A DNA stretch of 5,979 bases, taken from the NCBI GenBank assembly GCA_018401175.1, contig JAGYLK010000043.1, forward strand, positions 1 to 5,979. Reading direction: 5' to 3'. Positions 1-5,925 of this stretch are shown piece after piece (within the stretch, counting starts at the first letter, position 1; each line of letters starts with the position of its first letter). A program made the translations under genes and the position numbers. Source of the DNA: Candidatus Altimarinota bacterium (lineage in GTDB: Bacteria > Patescibacteriota > Gracilibacteria > UBA4473). Under the pieces are notes generated by a model. It was not told the DNA's origin. It ran no database searches and saw nothing but the letters and a program-made list of their open reading frames with translations.

Positions 1-1251
1 AATGATATGGAAAAACCATATCCAGAAATTCCACTCGAAACAATGAAAATAAATCATCTCTCCGGAAACCTTGTTTCTGAAGCAACGCCTCCAAATCTGA
101 TAAAAGAGGAAGTATTCGCCAGTTACTCAATTCCCATTGATTTGGACAAAACAAGAGAATATACATCTCGAATAGGAGGAAAAAATACACAATTCGTTCT
201 CGACCTTCACTCCCAAAAACCAGATATGCCAAACTGGGAAGAACCGGTACAAGACTGGCTTCGTCAACACCCGAAATTTATTTCAAGTAATGGAGCAGTA
301 AAAGCAGCATCAGACTCTCTCCTTGATATTTTTTCTCGTGATCGTGACCGAATAACTGGAATTTTGACACCACCAAATCGAAACATCATTGTTCGTTCCG
401 GAATGAGTGCTCCCAAAGTAGCATTTCTTTCTCCTCGCGATGGAGGAACTATTGCTCCGGGAAAACTTGATGTGACTTTTGCCGTAAGCGGACGTCTTGA
501 TATTGAAAAGATTGAACTCTTTTTTGACGACCAACTGATTACCACCGACTCAATGCCTCCCTGGAAAAAAAGTATCACAATTCCCGCTTCTATAAAACAA
601 GGAAGTACTCACACGCTTGAAGCCGTGGCGACGGATGTTGCTGGAAATGTAGGGATAGAAAAAATTGAAGTGAGTATTCAACCAGATACCGATGGCCCAG
701 AAATTGTGTTTCTCGGACCAGTACCACAACAGAGAATCCCTATACGGTCTCGTGTAGACGCATTGGTAAGCGTTCAAGATTATCAATCAAATGTTCGTGT
801 CGTTGAATTCCTGCTTGACGATGTAAGCATAGCAACGCTTCAATCACCTCCATACCGACACACTTTGTGGACAGGAGAAGATCTCGGACAACATACGCTC
901 GTAGTAAAAGCCTGGGACGCAAACAACAATATGAGCGAACGATCTATACCACTCTATTTTGAGAGAGAAAAAATCCTCGCTCCTCGTGATCCAGAAATTA
1001 CGAATTTAAAGAACTATAGACAATCCGTTTCTGTAGATATAACCGTTCCAAATCCAGAAAAAATAGAATGGATTGAACTCCGTGTCTTCCTCGACGGAAC
1101 AAATATAAAAACCGAACGTATTGATACCCCATTAAAATTTACTCAATTACAAATTTTGAAACCTGGAACGGGAGACGGGATAATAGAATTATGGACCAAA
1201 TCAAAAGGACAAGAGGCGAAGCCCATATCACAAAAAGAAGTGAAGTTTTAA
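1..1251 (+). CDS. C-terminal part of a class A penicillin-binding protein with Ig-like tail domains (5' partial)
   Basis: The frame is open at base 1 and ends with TAA; the ATG at base 7 lies inside it, so I read this as the 3' end of a longer gene. The first ~45 residues (NHLSGNLVSEATPPNLIKEE region) resemble the segment that closes the transpeptidase domain of PBP1A-type peptidoglycan synthases. The glycosyltransferase domain and the catalytic SxxK/SxN/KTG motifs would lie upstream, outside the window. Counting from base 1, residues ~138-228 and ~232-320 are two homologous Ig-like beta-sandwich repeats; each has a DD pair (FFDDQ; LLDDV), then PP, then a T-L-x-V-A/K-A-x-D-x-x-x-N strand. Residues ~330-416 may be a third, diverged one. 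The protein probably acts outside the membrane in wall synthesis, with the tail binding wall or protein partners (inference). An unrelated Ig-domain surface protein is the alternative, but the PBP1A-like start argues against it. Confidence 0.72.
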   Translation, partial: NDMEKPYPEIPLETMKINHLSGNLVSEATPPNLIKEEVFASYSIPIDLDKTREYTSRIGGKNTQFVLDLHSQKPDMPNWEEPVQDWLRQHPKFISSNGAVKAASDSLLDIFSRDRDRITGILTPPNRNIIVRSGMSAPKVAFLSPRDGGTIAPGKLDVTFAVSGRLDIEKIELFFDDQLITTDSMPPWKKSITIPASIKQGSTHTLEAVATDVAGNVGIEKIEVSIQPDTDGPEIVFLGPVPQQRIPIRSRVDALVSVQDYQSNVRVVEFLLDDVSIATLQSPPYRHTLWTGEDLGQHTLVVKAWDANNNMSERSIPLYFEREKILAPRDPEITNLKNYRQSVSVDITVPNPEKIEWIELRVFLDGTNIKTERIDTPLKFTQLQILKPGTGDGIIELWTKSKGQEAKPISQKEVKF

Positions 1252-1258
1252 TTTTAAG

Positions 1259-1283
1259 TTTCCTCAGCGAACGAAGAAGGAAA
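1259..1283. repeat. Hairpin-like element after the PBP gene
   Basis: TTTCCT (1259-1264) and AGGAAA (1278-1283) are perfect 6-bp inverted arms around a 13-nt loop that contains AGCGAA. It starts eight bases after the PBP stop codon. No run of T follows the stem, so it is a poor intrinsic terminator. It may still mark the transcript 3' end, or be one copy of a small interspersed palindromic repeat; see the similar element at 1315. Confidence 0.4.
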
Positions 1284-1314
1284 GTTTATAGTTCCAAATT
1301 TAATGTAGTTTTTG

Positions 1315-1340
1315 TCCGTCGTAGCTTTAGCGAAGACTGA
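1315..1340. repeat. Second hairpin-like element in the convergent gap
   Basis: TCCGTC (1315-1320) faces GACTGA (1335-1340): five of six pairs form, with one C/T mismatch. The 14-nt loop reads GTAGCTTTAGCGAA and, like the element at 1259, contains AGCGAA. The shared plan (6-bp arms, 13-14 nt loop, AGCGAA) suggests a small repeat family rather than chance. It sits between the converging ends of the PBP gene and tsaB. No T-tract follows on either strand. Confidence 0.4.
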
Positions 1341-1357
1341 TGTGGTTTGTAATTTAA

Positions 1358-1921
1358 TTAAATCGGCGGAACTTCATACTCAGTAAGACATTGTGGATGC
1401 GCATCCACCGTTTTTAATAAACGCAATAGCACCTCTGGCGCCTCCTTCATATCAACCAAAATGGGAGTTTCAAATTCTCGTACTTTTTCTTCTGGCAACC
1501 AACTCACACACGCGGACCTCCCCAAGAAATAGCGATTCGCTTCCTCTGATGTTTTACGAACCAAATCCTTTCCCGAACGAACCCAAACGCCATCTCCAAA
1601 TGAATTTAAAACAATTGCTCCTGTGTCCTTCAAGAGAGCCTCCTGCCAAAAATCTGCTCGCAAAGAATGGACCGGCAATTTCAATGAAAAAGCTAATGAA
1701 TTTAACACCCCCGCGCCCACTCGAAGCGACGAAAATCCTCCTGGACCAGACACTCCCCCCAAAAATGTAATGTTTGCAATATCACATTGTTTCAAAAAAT
1801 TCCATAACTCACTCCCATCATCACGGTGGTTTTCCCATGTATGAAAGGAGCTCCGTTGCCCCTCGTCATCAAAAAGCACACAAAAATGAGGATTGACTGC
1901 AGTATTGAGAATGAATTTCAC
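1358..1921 (-). CDS. tsaB: tRNA threonylcarbamoyladenosine biosynthesis protein TsaB (YeaZ), short divergent form
   Basis: TsaB is the scaffold partner that binds TsaD. Together with TsaE and the TsaC/Sua5 product they make t6A37 in ANN-decoding tRNAs in the cytoplasm. The diagnostic stretch is GPGGFSSLRVG at residues 59-69, matching the family GPGSFTGLRIG motif, followed by a hydrophobic helix. The C-terminus EYEVPPI resembles the PxYxRxP end of the family. I chose the GTG at 1921 because it gives VKFILNTAV, matching the usual MKILAIDTS opening. A TTG two codons upstream (1927) is the only other candidate after the in-frame stop at 1952-1954. At ~187 residues it is shorter than E. coli TsaB (~230), and the DTS of the first strand reads NTA, as expected for a non-catalytic pseudo-ASKHA subunit. 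It follows the TIM-barrel gene by about 80 bases on the same strand, so one transcript is likely. No tsaD, tsaE or tsaC lies in the window. Confidence 0.83.
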   Translation of the reverse strand: MKFILNTAVNPHFCVLFDDEGQRSSFHTWENHRDDGSELWNFLKQCDIANITFLGGVSGPGGFSSLRVGAGVLNSLAFSLKLPVHSLRADFWQEALLKDTGAIVLNSFGDGVWVRSGKDLVRKTSEEANRYFLGRSACVSWLPEEKVREFETPILVDMKEAPEVLLRLLKTVDAHPQCLTEYEVPPI

Positions 1922-1970
1922 ACACAAACTGTATTTAGATCTCTCAAAAACTCAAGCGTTCTTTGAAAAC

Positions 1971-1998
1971 TGAAGTTTGAAGATTGAAGTTTGGAATG
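1971..1998. repeat. Near-tandem 14-bp duplication between tsaB and the TIM-barrel gene
   Basis: TGAAGTTTG occurs at 1971-1979 and again at 1985-1993, a 14-base period; the full 14-mers agree at 10 of 14 positions. It fills part of the spacer on the 5' side of tsaB and lies outside both coding frames. No function is evident, and I see no inverted symmetry or promoter in it. Confidence 0.45.
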
Positions 1999-2002
1999 TG
2001 AG

Positions 2003-2746
2003 TTACTCCGCCCTAAAATATTTGTCGAAAAAATCTTTTGATTCTTTTATTACTTCCATCATCCGTATATCATTCCCTTCATGCATATGTTGCGGCGCAA
2101 TTTTTAACGTAAAATCACCACGGTAATCTTCACGAGCCAATTTTGTGAGAAAACTTTCTACGGGCAACACTCCGTGAGGCAAGGGTGTATATCCCTGTCC
2201 ACCTTGTGCATTTGAGAGATAGATATGTTTCATTTTTTCACGAAGGAATCCGGGAACTCTCATGATATCTTCATTACTTTTCCACAAAGCAATCAAATCC
2301 ACGCTCACCTCTCCCGCCTCACGTAAAGCGTGCATCGAGCCCTCTGTTCGTGTTGGCATAACGCCAAGAACGGTCTTAAACGGCGCCGTAACCCGATTCA
2401 TGCGCAATCGATATCGCTGACACAACTGCGGAAGCGACTTCTGCATCCACGTTTTGTAGCGCACAGAAAAGACTTCTGGCGAATAAACATTAATCATCAC
2501 TCCCGGAAACTCTGCCACTACTTCCTCAAAAGCATTGATAAAACTCTCTGCACCAGAAGCCGGAAGCGAAATAATAGCAATTTTGAGTCCAAATCTCTCC
2601 ACCAAACTGTGTAAATATTTTGGATTTTGCGTATCAAAATTTGAAGAAACTTGGATTTCTACCGCTTGAAACCCCAGATCTTTGGCAAATTGAAAAAATC
2701 GTTCCAATCCATATCTCGGAAATGACTGAGAGGCAAGCAATAACAT
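2003..2746 (-). CDS. Xylose isomerase-like TIM-barrel protein (sugar phosphate isomerase/epimerase fold), metal site apparently degenerate
   Basis: This 247-residue protein has the layout of the AP-endonuclease-2/xylose-isomerase-like TIM-barrel family. Residues 18-32 (FQFAKDLGFQAVEIQ) are the first helix and strand 2. Residues 174-179 (HIYLSN) match the strand usually written H-L-x-D/E. After that come PLPHGVLPVESFLTKL and YRGDFTLKI (208-216), the conserved G-x-G-x-(V/I)-x-x-x-x-F-(L/I)-x-x-L ... Y-x-G-x-x-x-(L/I)-E block. By eye against D-tagatose 3-epimerase-type enzymes, only the strand-5/6 Asp (D150) survives; the other three metal ligands read as non-acidic residues, Y176 and K215. I therefore call the fold with confidence but not an enzyme activity. 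ATG at 2746 has an AAAAAGA stretch just upstream and a promoter about 25 bases up. The gene diverges from the sigma-4 regulator and probably leads tsaB. Confidence 0.7.
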   Translation of the reverse strand: MLLLASQSFPRYGLERFFQFAKDLGFQAVEIQVSSNFDTQNPKYLHSLVERFGLKIAIISLPASGAESFINAFEEVVAEFPGVMINVYSPEVFSVRYKTWMQKSLPQLCQRYRLRMNRVTAPFKTVLGVMPTRTEGSMHALREAGEVSVDLIALWKSNEDIMRVPGFLREKMKHIYLSNAQGGQGYTPLPHGVLPVESFLTKLAREDYRGDFTLKIAPQHMHEGNDIRMMEVIKESKDFFDKYFRAE

Positions 2747-2770
2747 TCTTTTTGTATAAGTTTCTCTGAA

Positions 2771-2799
2771 ATTTTATAGTGTATAGATACTTTTTCCAA
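2771..2799 (-). promoter_or_regulatory. Sigma-70-type promoter for the TIM-barrel/tsaB transcript
   Basis: On the minus strand TTGGAA (2799-2794) is followed after exactly 17 bases by TAAAAT (2776-2771). A start point near 2764 would give a leader of about 18 bases before the ATG at 2746. The match is moderate (4/6 and 5/6) in an A/T-rich stretch, so position alone is not proof. Confidence 0.5.
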
Positions 2800-2801
2800 A
2801 C

Positions 2802-2819
2802 TTTTCTTTTGAAAGAAAA
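2802..2819. promoter_or_regulatory. 18-bp palindrome between the divergent promoters, possible operator
   Basis: TTTTCTTTTGAAAGAAAA is an inverted repeat with two perfect 8-bp arms and a TG centre. It lies three bases upstream of the minus-strand -35 box and about 30 bases upstream of the plus-strand one, a position where a dimeric regulator could act on both. Its two-letter, homopurine/homopyrimidine make-up means it could also be a chance product of A/T richness. Confidence 0.35.
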
Positions 2820-2848
2820 ATAATATGAGGAAAAAATAGAAAAAATGT

Positions 2849-2877
2849 TTGACAAGTATTGCCATGACTCGTATTCT
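2849..2877 (+). promoter_or_regulatory. Strong sigma-70-type promoter for the sigma-4/HARE gene
   Basis: A perfect TTGACA -35 box (2849-2854) is followed by a 17-base spacer and TATTCT (2872-2877, 4/6 to TATAAT). Transcription would begin near 2884, leaving about 17 bases before the ATG at 2901. The leader is T-rich, with only a short AGG and no real Shine-Dalgarno sequence. Confidence 0.7.
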
Positions 2878-2900
2878 ACACGTAGGTTTTTTGATTTTTT

Positions 2901-3995
2901 ATGCATATGAACGTTGCGTCCCCTGCTGCCATAAAAGTGCAAGTTGATTTTGATACGCTCATGAAGCGTCTTCTTGGGTTACTCTCCAAGAAAGAAAAGG
3001 ATGTTATCGAGCGACGATTTGCTATTGGACATTCGCAACGTGAAACGCTTGATCGTATTGGAAAACGATATTCTGTGACACGTGAACGTATTCGACAGAT
3101 TGAATCCGTTGCTATTCAGAAGCTTATTCGTATTTCTCAGGACAAAAGTATTCGCGTTCTTCACGATCTCGCACAGCAAACACTTGAGGCGCACGGCGGA
3201 GCAATGTTTGAGGATTTGCTTATTTCAGAAATGCTCAAACACATTGATGAGCCCAGTATGGTAGATATCAATTCATTGAAATTTACACTCAAGGTTTCAC
3301 GAAGTGTTCAAAAACAAGAGAAAAATCAATTTCATCGAACATTCTGGCATGTAAATGACACGGCCGCAACGGTTGTAAAAGCTGCCATGAAAGATATCAA
3401 GAAATTCTTGTCACAACAAAAAGGAGTGCAATCTTTTGAAAAGATCAACGAAGCCCTTCAGGATAAATATTCTGAGGCACTTCTTCGATCTGCAATGCAT
3501 ATCGATTGGAACTTAATGGAGGTAGAGCCAGGAATGTGGGGACTCAAATCATGGAGATTTATCAATCCTCGATCTATCAAGGACTGTATCCAGATTATTT
3601 TGAAAAACAATGAGAAGCCTATGCACTTTTCTGATATTATGCAGGCTATTACAGCTGATTTTCCCGATAGAAAAAAGGTGACTCCTCAAGCCAGCCACAA
3701 TGAATTAATTCGTCATGATGAATTCGTTCTTGTTGGACGTGGACTGTATGGATTGCGTGAATGGGGAATGGCAGCTGGAACAGTGTGCGATTTGATTCGC
3801 GCTGTATTGATGGAAAATGGAGACGCCATGAAGCGCCAAGATATTATTCAAAAGGTATTAGAAAAACGAGATGTGCGCCTTGGCACAATATCACTCAGTC
3901 TCCAAAAATATCCATTCTTCAAACGTGTTGGACGTGCTGTATACGAGTATGATGAGTCACTCGACGCAAATCGCCGACAGAAGTACAGTGACTAA
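2901..3995 (+). CDS. Sigma-70 region 4 protein fused to tandem winged-helix (HARE-HTH-like) domains
   Basis: Residues ~16-78 form a complete sigma-70 region 4. LLSKKEKDVIERRF is region 4.1, and TLDRIGKRYSVTRERIRQIE (49-68) is the region 4.2 helix-turn-helix, almost identical to the RpoD type that reads the -35 box. No region 2 or 3 is present, so it cannot melt a promoter as a sigma factor does. The rest (~85-352) looks like four winged-helix units, each closing with a wing strand: FWHVND (148-153), MWGLKSW (212-218), LYGLREWG (282-289) and VYEYDE (347-352). The third (~224-289) fits the HARE-HTH domain known from the RNA polymerase delta subunit, with the typical P-M-H-F-x-D-I-x-x-A-I start. 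It probably acts in the cytoplasm on DNA or RNA polymerase as a transcription factor (inference). ATG codons at 2901 and 2907 are both possible starts. It is preceded by a strong promoter, and its stop overlaps that of the protease gene. Confidence 0.82.
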   Translation: MHMNVASPAAIKVQVDFDTLMKRLLGLLSKKEKDVIERRFAIGHSQRETLDRIGKRYSVTRERIRQIESVAIQKLIRISQDKSIRVLHDLAQQTLEAHGGAMFEDLLISEMLKHIDEPSMVDINSLKFTLKVSRSVQKQEKNQFHRTFWHVNDTAATVVKAAMKDIKKFLSQQKGVQSFEKINEALQDKYSEALLRSAMHIDWNLMEVEPGMWGLKSWRFINPRSIKDCIQIILKNNEKPMHFSDIMQAITADFPDRKKVTPQASHNELIRHDEFVLVGRGLYGLREWGMAAGTVCDLIRAVLMENGDAMKRQDIIQKVLEKRDVRLGTISLSLQKYPFFKRVGRAVYEYDESLDANRRQKYSD

Positions 3996-5059
3996 GTATG
4001 AGGACGCAACTGAACCCAAATTCCCCTCCGAATGTGGGTTGATTTTCTATGTAACAAATTGAGCACTAGCGCAAATATAAAAAAGAGAAGCGGGAAAACA
4101 TAAAGAATCTGCCCCAGCTCTAAGAGAGAATTAAAAATGGCATGTATTGTCATCGCCAATAACATTCCTTCCAAAAGCTTTTCTTCGTGAAAGAGTGTTG
4201 ATCCTTTTACGTGGAAAATGCGATGCATCCATCGTAAAAACGGATGTTGTCTTTGCCGCGATTCTTCTTGATAGATCTCCGTTGAAAATCGCGCCACCCC
4301 ATAAAAATATCCCAAGATGGCAGAGAAACACACATGGGCGACAACAGAGATTGTCGAACGAAGAAAATAGAACGCGGAAAAACTCGCGATATTTCCACTC
4401 GCGCTTTCCCAAAATCGAGCCAAATAAATAATGTTTTCAATAAAGGCAAATCCCAACGCAATAACAATAGCAAAGGAAATGGCATCAGACACAGACGTTA
4501 TTTTTTCTTCATTTGAAAATCGCAACATCAAATACTTTATAAATTCCTCCAGCATCCCCACCACAACAAAAAACCAAACTTTTGATGGAAATATTTCTGA
4601 CAAAAAGAAAGCCGCTATTCCAAAAAGAGAACCTACTGTCAAAAAGAGAAATGGTGATTCAGAAATAGAATAAAATTTGTGACGAAAAGAACGGATTGTA
4701 TTCTGACGAGAGCAACATACTTCCACCAAAAACATCATCACTGCTCCCGCCAAAAATAATGCTCCCGCCACAATGGCACTCACTACAATAAAAGCTGCAA
4801 TACGTGGGAAAGAAGGCCAATGTGCCAATTCCGAAATATACTGAAACAAATTCACATGCTCAAAATAGAATACCGAAACATTCCATACTTTTTCATATAT
4901 TTTTATGGGCAATACTGCCAGCATACCGGCTATGAATGTCCAAAACACAAACTTTCGTTTCTCGGGATTCTGTTTCTGAAAAAACAAAATCCAACATGCT
5001 ATTGGTAAGGCGCTCATCGCTCCAAAGATGATAATCGTTCCAAGTATTGAAATGTCCAT
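3992..5059 (-). CDS. PrsW-family intramembrane metalloprotease
   Basis: PrsW (peptidase family M82) proteins are polytopic membrane proteases; in Bacillus subtilis PrsW starts the cleavage of the anti-sigma factor RsiW. The family motifs are in order here: EEFIK (171-175, the EExxK motif), GFAFIEN (203-209, the FxxxEN motif), a His at 242 in a membrane segment ending LGYFYG, and H306 with N310 in MTIHAIFN. About eight to nine hydrophobic segments can be seen, roughly at 4-26, 36-52, 86-112, 136-154, 160-178, 192-214, 232-254, 298-314 and 318-336. A charged loop at ~259-295 separates the two His-bearing segments. All proposed catalytic residues are present, so it should be active. The target cannot be told: the window encodes no anti-sigma factor. 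ATG at 5059 has no Shine-Dalgarno sequence. A -10/-35 pair lies 35-63 bases upstream. The TAG stop overlaps the TAA of the opposing regulator gene by three bases. Confidence 0.85.
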   Translation of the reverse strand: MDISILGTIIIFGAMSALPIACWILFFQKQNPEKRKFVFWTFIAGMLAVLPIKIYEKVWNVSVFYFEHVNLFQYISELAHWPSFPRIAAFIVVSAIVAGALFLAGAVMMFLVEVCCSRQNTIRSFRHKFYSISESPFLFLTVGSLFGIAAFFLSEIFPSKVWFFVVVGMLEEFIKYLMLRFSNEEKITSVSDAISFAIVIALGFAFIENIIYLARFWESASGNIASFSAFYFLRSTISVVAHVCFSAILGYFYGVARFSTEIYQEESRQRQHPFLRWMHRIFHVKGSTLFHEEKLLEGMLLAMTIHAIFNSLLELGQILYVFPLLFFIFALVLNLLHRKSTHIRRGIWVQLRPHT

Positions 5060-5070
5060 AAGATGAAGTT

Positions 5071-5087
5071 GTTGCGATCAACGCAAT
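5071..5087 (-). other. Small hairpin in the leader of the protease gene
   Basis: TTGCG and CGCAA (5072-5076 and 5082-5086) pair perfectly around a 5-base loop, with a possible G-U pair outside. It lies in the predicted 5' untranslated region of the PrsW-family gene, 12-28 bases ahead of the ATG. It is too small to name as a riboswitch; it could affect translation or be chance. Confidence 0.25.
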
Positions 5088-5093
5088 CTCATT

Positions 5094-5122
5094 ATTAAAC
5101 CAGATTTGGACCAAAAAAGCAA
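5094..5122 (-). promoter_or_regulatory. Promoter for the PrsW-family gene
   Basis: On the minus strand TTGCTT (5122-5117) and TTTAAT (5099-5094) are separated by 17 bases; the -10 matches consensus at five of six positions and the -35 at its TTG. It lies just downstream of the terminator that closes yidC, so the protease gene appears to have its own promoter and a leader of about 28 bases. Confidence 0.5.
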
Positions 5123-5154
5123 GTAATTAAGCGCCTTACTCCTTCATCTTTGAG

Positions 5155-5198
5155 AAAAAAGCAGGAAGGTGGAAATTCAAATTTCCACCTTCTTTTTT
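5155..5198. terminator. Bidirectional intrinsic terminator downstream of yidC
   Basis: GAAGGTGGAAATT (5165-5177) and AATTTCCACCTTC (5180-5192) are a perfect 13-bp inverted repeat with CA between them; in practice a 12-bp stem with a 4-base loop. Six T follow directly on the plus strand (5193-5198), and six A precede it (5155-5160), giving a T-tract four bases after the stem on the minus strand. The gene that needs it is yidC, on the minus strand, ending at 5236. The better T-tract faces the other way, so it may also stop antisense transcription into yidC. Confidence 0.85.
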
Positions 5199-5235
5199 GT
5201 AGCTATCAACTCTCAGCTATAAACTATTCACTGAT

Positions 5236-5925
5236 CTACACCACCTTCTTAACCACTCCGGGACGATCCAATTGGCGATTCACAAACCACTGTTGTCCAA
5301 TGGAGAAAATCGTACTCGTCAACCAATAAATCCCCACAGCAGCCGGGAATGTCGCCGTAAAGAATCCCATCATCGCAGGCATAACCCAGAGCATCATTTT
5401 GTTCATTTGCTCCATCTGCCCCATGGTTTTTGCTCCCGTATCCTGAGAACGTTTTTTGGCACGCACCATTGATAACTTCACGGCTCCCCACTGGGCAACC
5501 GCAACAATAATCGGCAGGGCAATTAAATTTCTTCGTGTTAGATCTAATCCCAGAAACATTTCGTTGAAATGCAATAAATTTACATTTTCGTTGAAGGAAT
5601 AGAGCAAATAACTTAAATGCGGAGATAAACCATCTCGTACAATCCAATACACCCCCAACATAATGGGCAACTGAATAAGCATTGGCCAACAAGAACTCAT
5701 CGGCGAAACTTTATGCGTTTTGTACAATTCCATTGTTTTGGCCGCCATTTGCTGCTGATCTTTTCCATATTTTTTTCGAAGTTCATCCAATTTTGGCTGT
5801 AATTGTTGCATACGGCGCTGTGACTTCATTGCATTTTGATTTGGAAGAAACAAAGCAAGGCGCACAAAAATCGTCAACAATACAATAGCCCAACCAAAAC
5901 CCATGTGTTGGGAAAAAACAACCAA
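5236..5925 (-). CDS. yidC: YidC/Oxa1-family membrane protein insertase, 5' end uncertain
   Basis: YidC inserts and folds membrane proteins, alone or with SecYEG. Counting from TTG at 5925, GFGWAIVLLTIFVRLALFLP (9-28) is the first core membrane helix with the groove Arg at 22. Residues ~31-70 (KSQRRMQQLQPKLDELRKKY) are the cytoplasmic helical hairpin. KVSPMSSCWPMLIQLPIML (72-90) matches the family KxNPxxGCxPxLxQxPI motif, and FPAAVGIYWLTSTIFSIGQQ (193-212) matches the PAGLxLYWxxSNxxxxxQQ motif. The form is short, without the large periplasmic domain of proteobacterial YidC. TTG 5925 is the only standard start between an in-frame TGA (5956-5958) and the ATG at 5904. However, the codons between them read RPALLFNLL, which already looks like YidC, so the true N-terminus is probably farther upstream and lost to a frameshift or to the window edge. 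A strong terminator follows. Confidence 0.88.
   Translation of the reverse strand: MVVFSQHMGFGWAIVLLTIFVRLALFLPNQNAMKSQRRMQQLQPKLDELRKKYGKDQQQMAAKTMELYKTHKVSPMSSCWPMLIQLPIMLGVYWIVRDGLSPHLSYLLYSFNENVNLLHFNEMFLGLDLTRRNLIALPIIVAVAQWGAVKLSMVRAKKRSQDTGAKTMGQMEQMNKMMLWVMPAMMGFFTATFPAAVGIYWLTSTIFSIGQQWFVNRQLDRPGVVKKVV

Noticed and set aside
264..578. Minus-strand open frame of about 104 codons inside the PBP gene
   Set aside because: It lies wholly inside a well-supported coding frame, has no recognisable domain or start signal, and reads as an antisense shadow.
1252..1357. tRNA or other structured RNA gene in the convergent gap
   Set aside because: No cloverleaf arms, no T-loop GTTCRA motif and no CCA end can be found; only the two short hairpins are present.
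1393..1770. Plus-strand open frame of 125 codons antisense to tsaB
   Set aside because: It is fully covered by tsaB, which has the GPGGFSSLRVG motif; the antisense product is proline-rich and shows no family motif.
2634..2942. Minus-strand open frames across the divergent promoter region
   Set aside because: They overlap the starts of two supported genes and both promoters, and their translation is an F/Y/K-rich product of A/T-rich DNA.
5122..5140. Small inverted repeat AGTAA/TTACT near the protease promoter
   Set aside because: Five-base arms of low complexity with a 9-base loop are expected by chance in this A/T-rich gap.
5199..5235. Direct repeat of AGCTAT in the spacer after yidC
   Set aside because: Only six bases are repeated, there is no symmetry with flanking signals, and no function can be argued.
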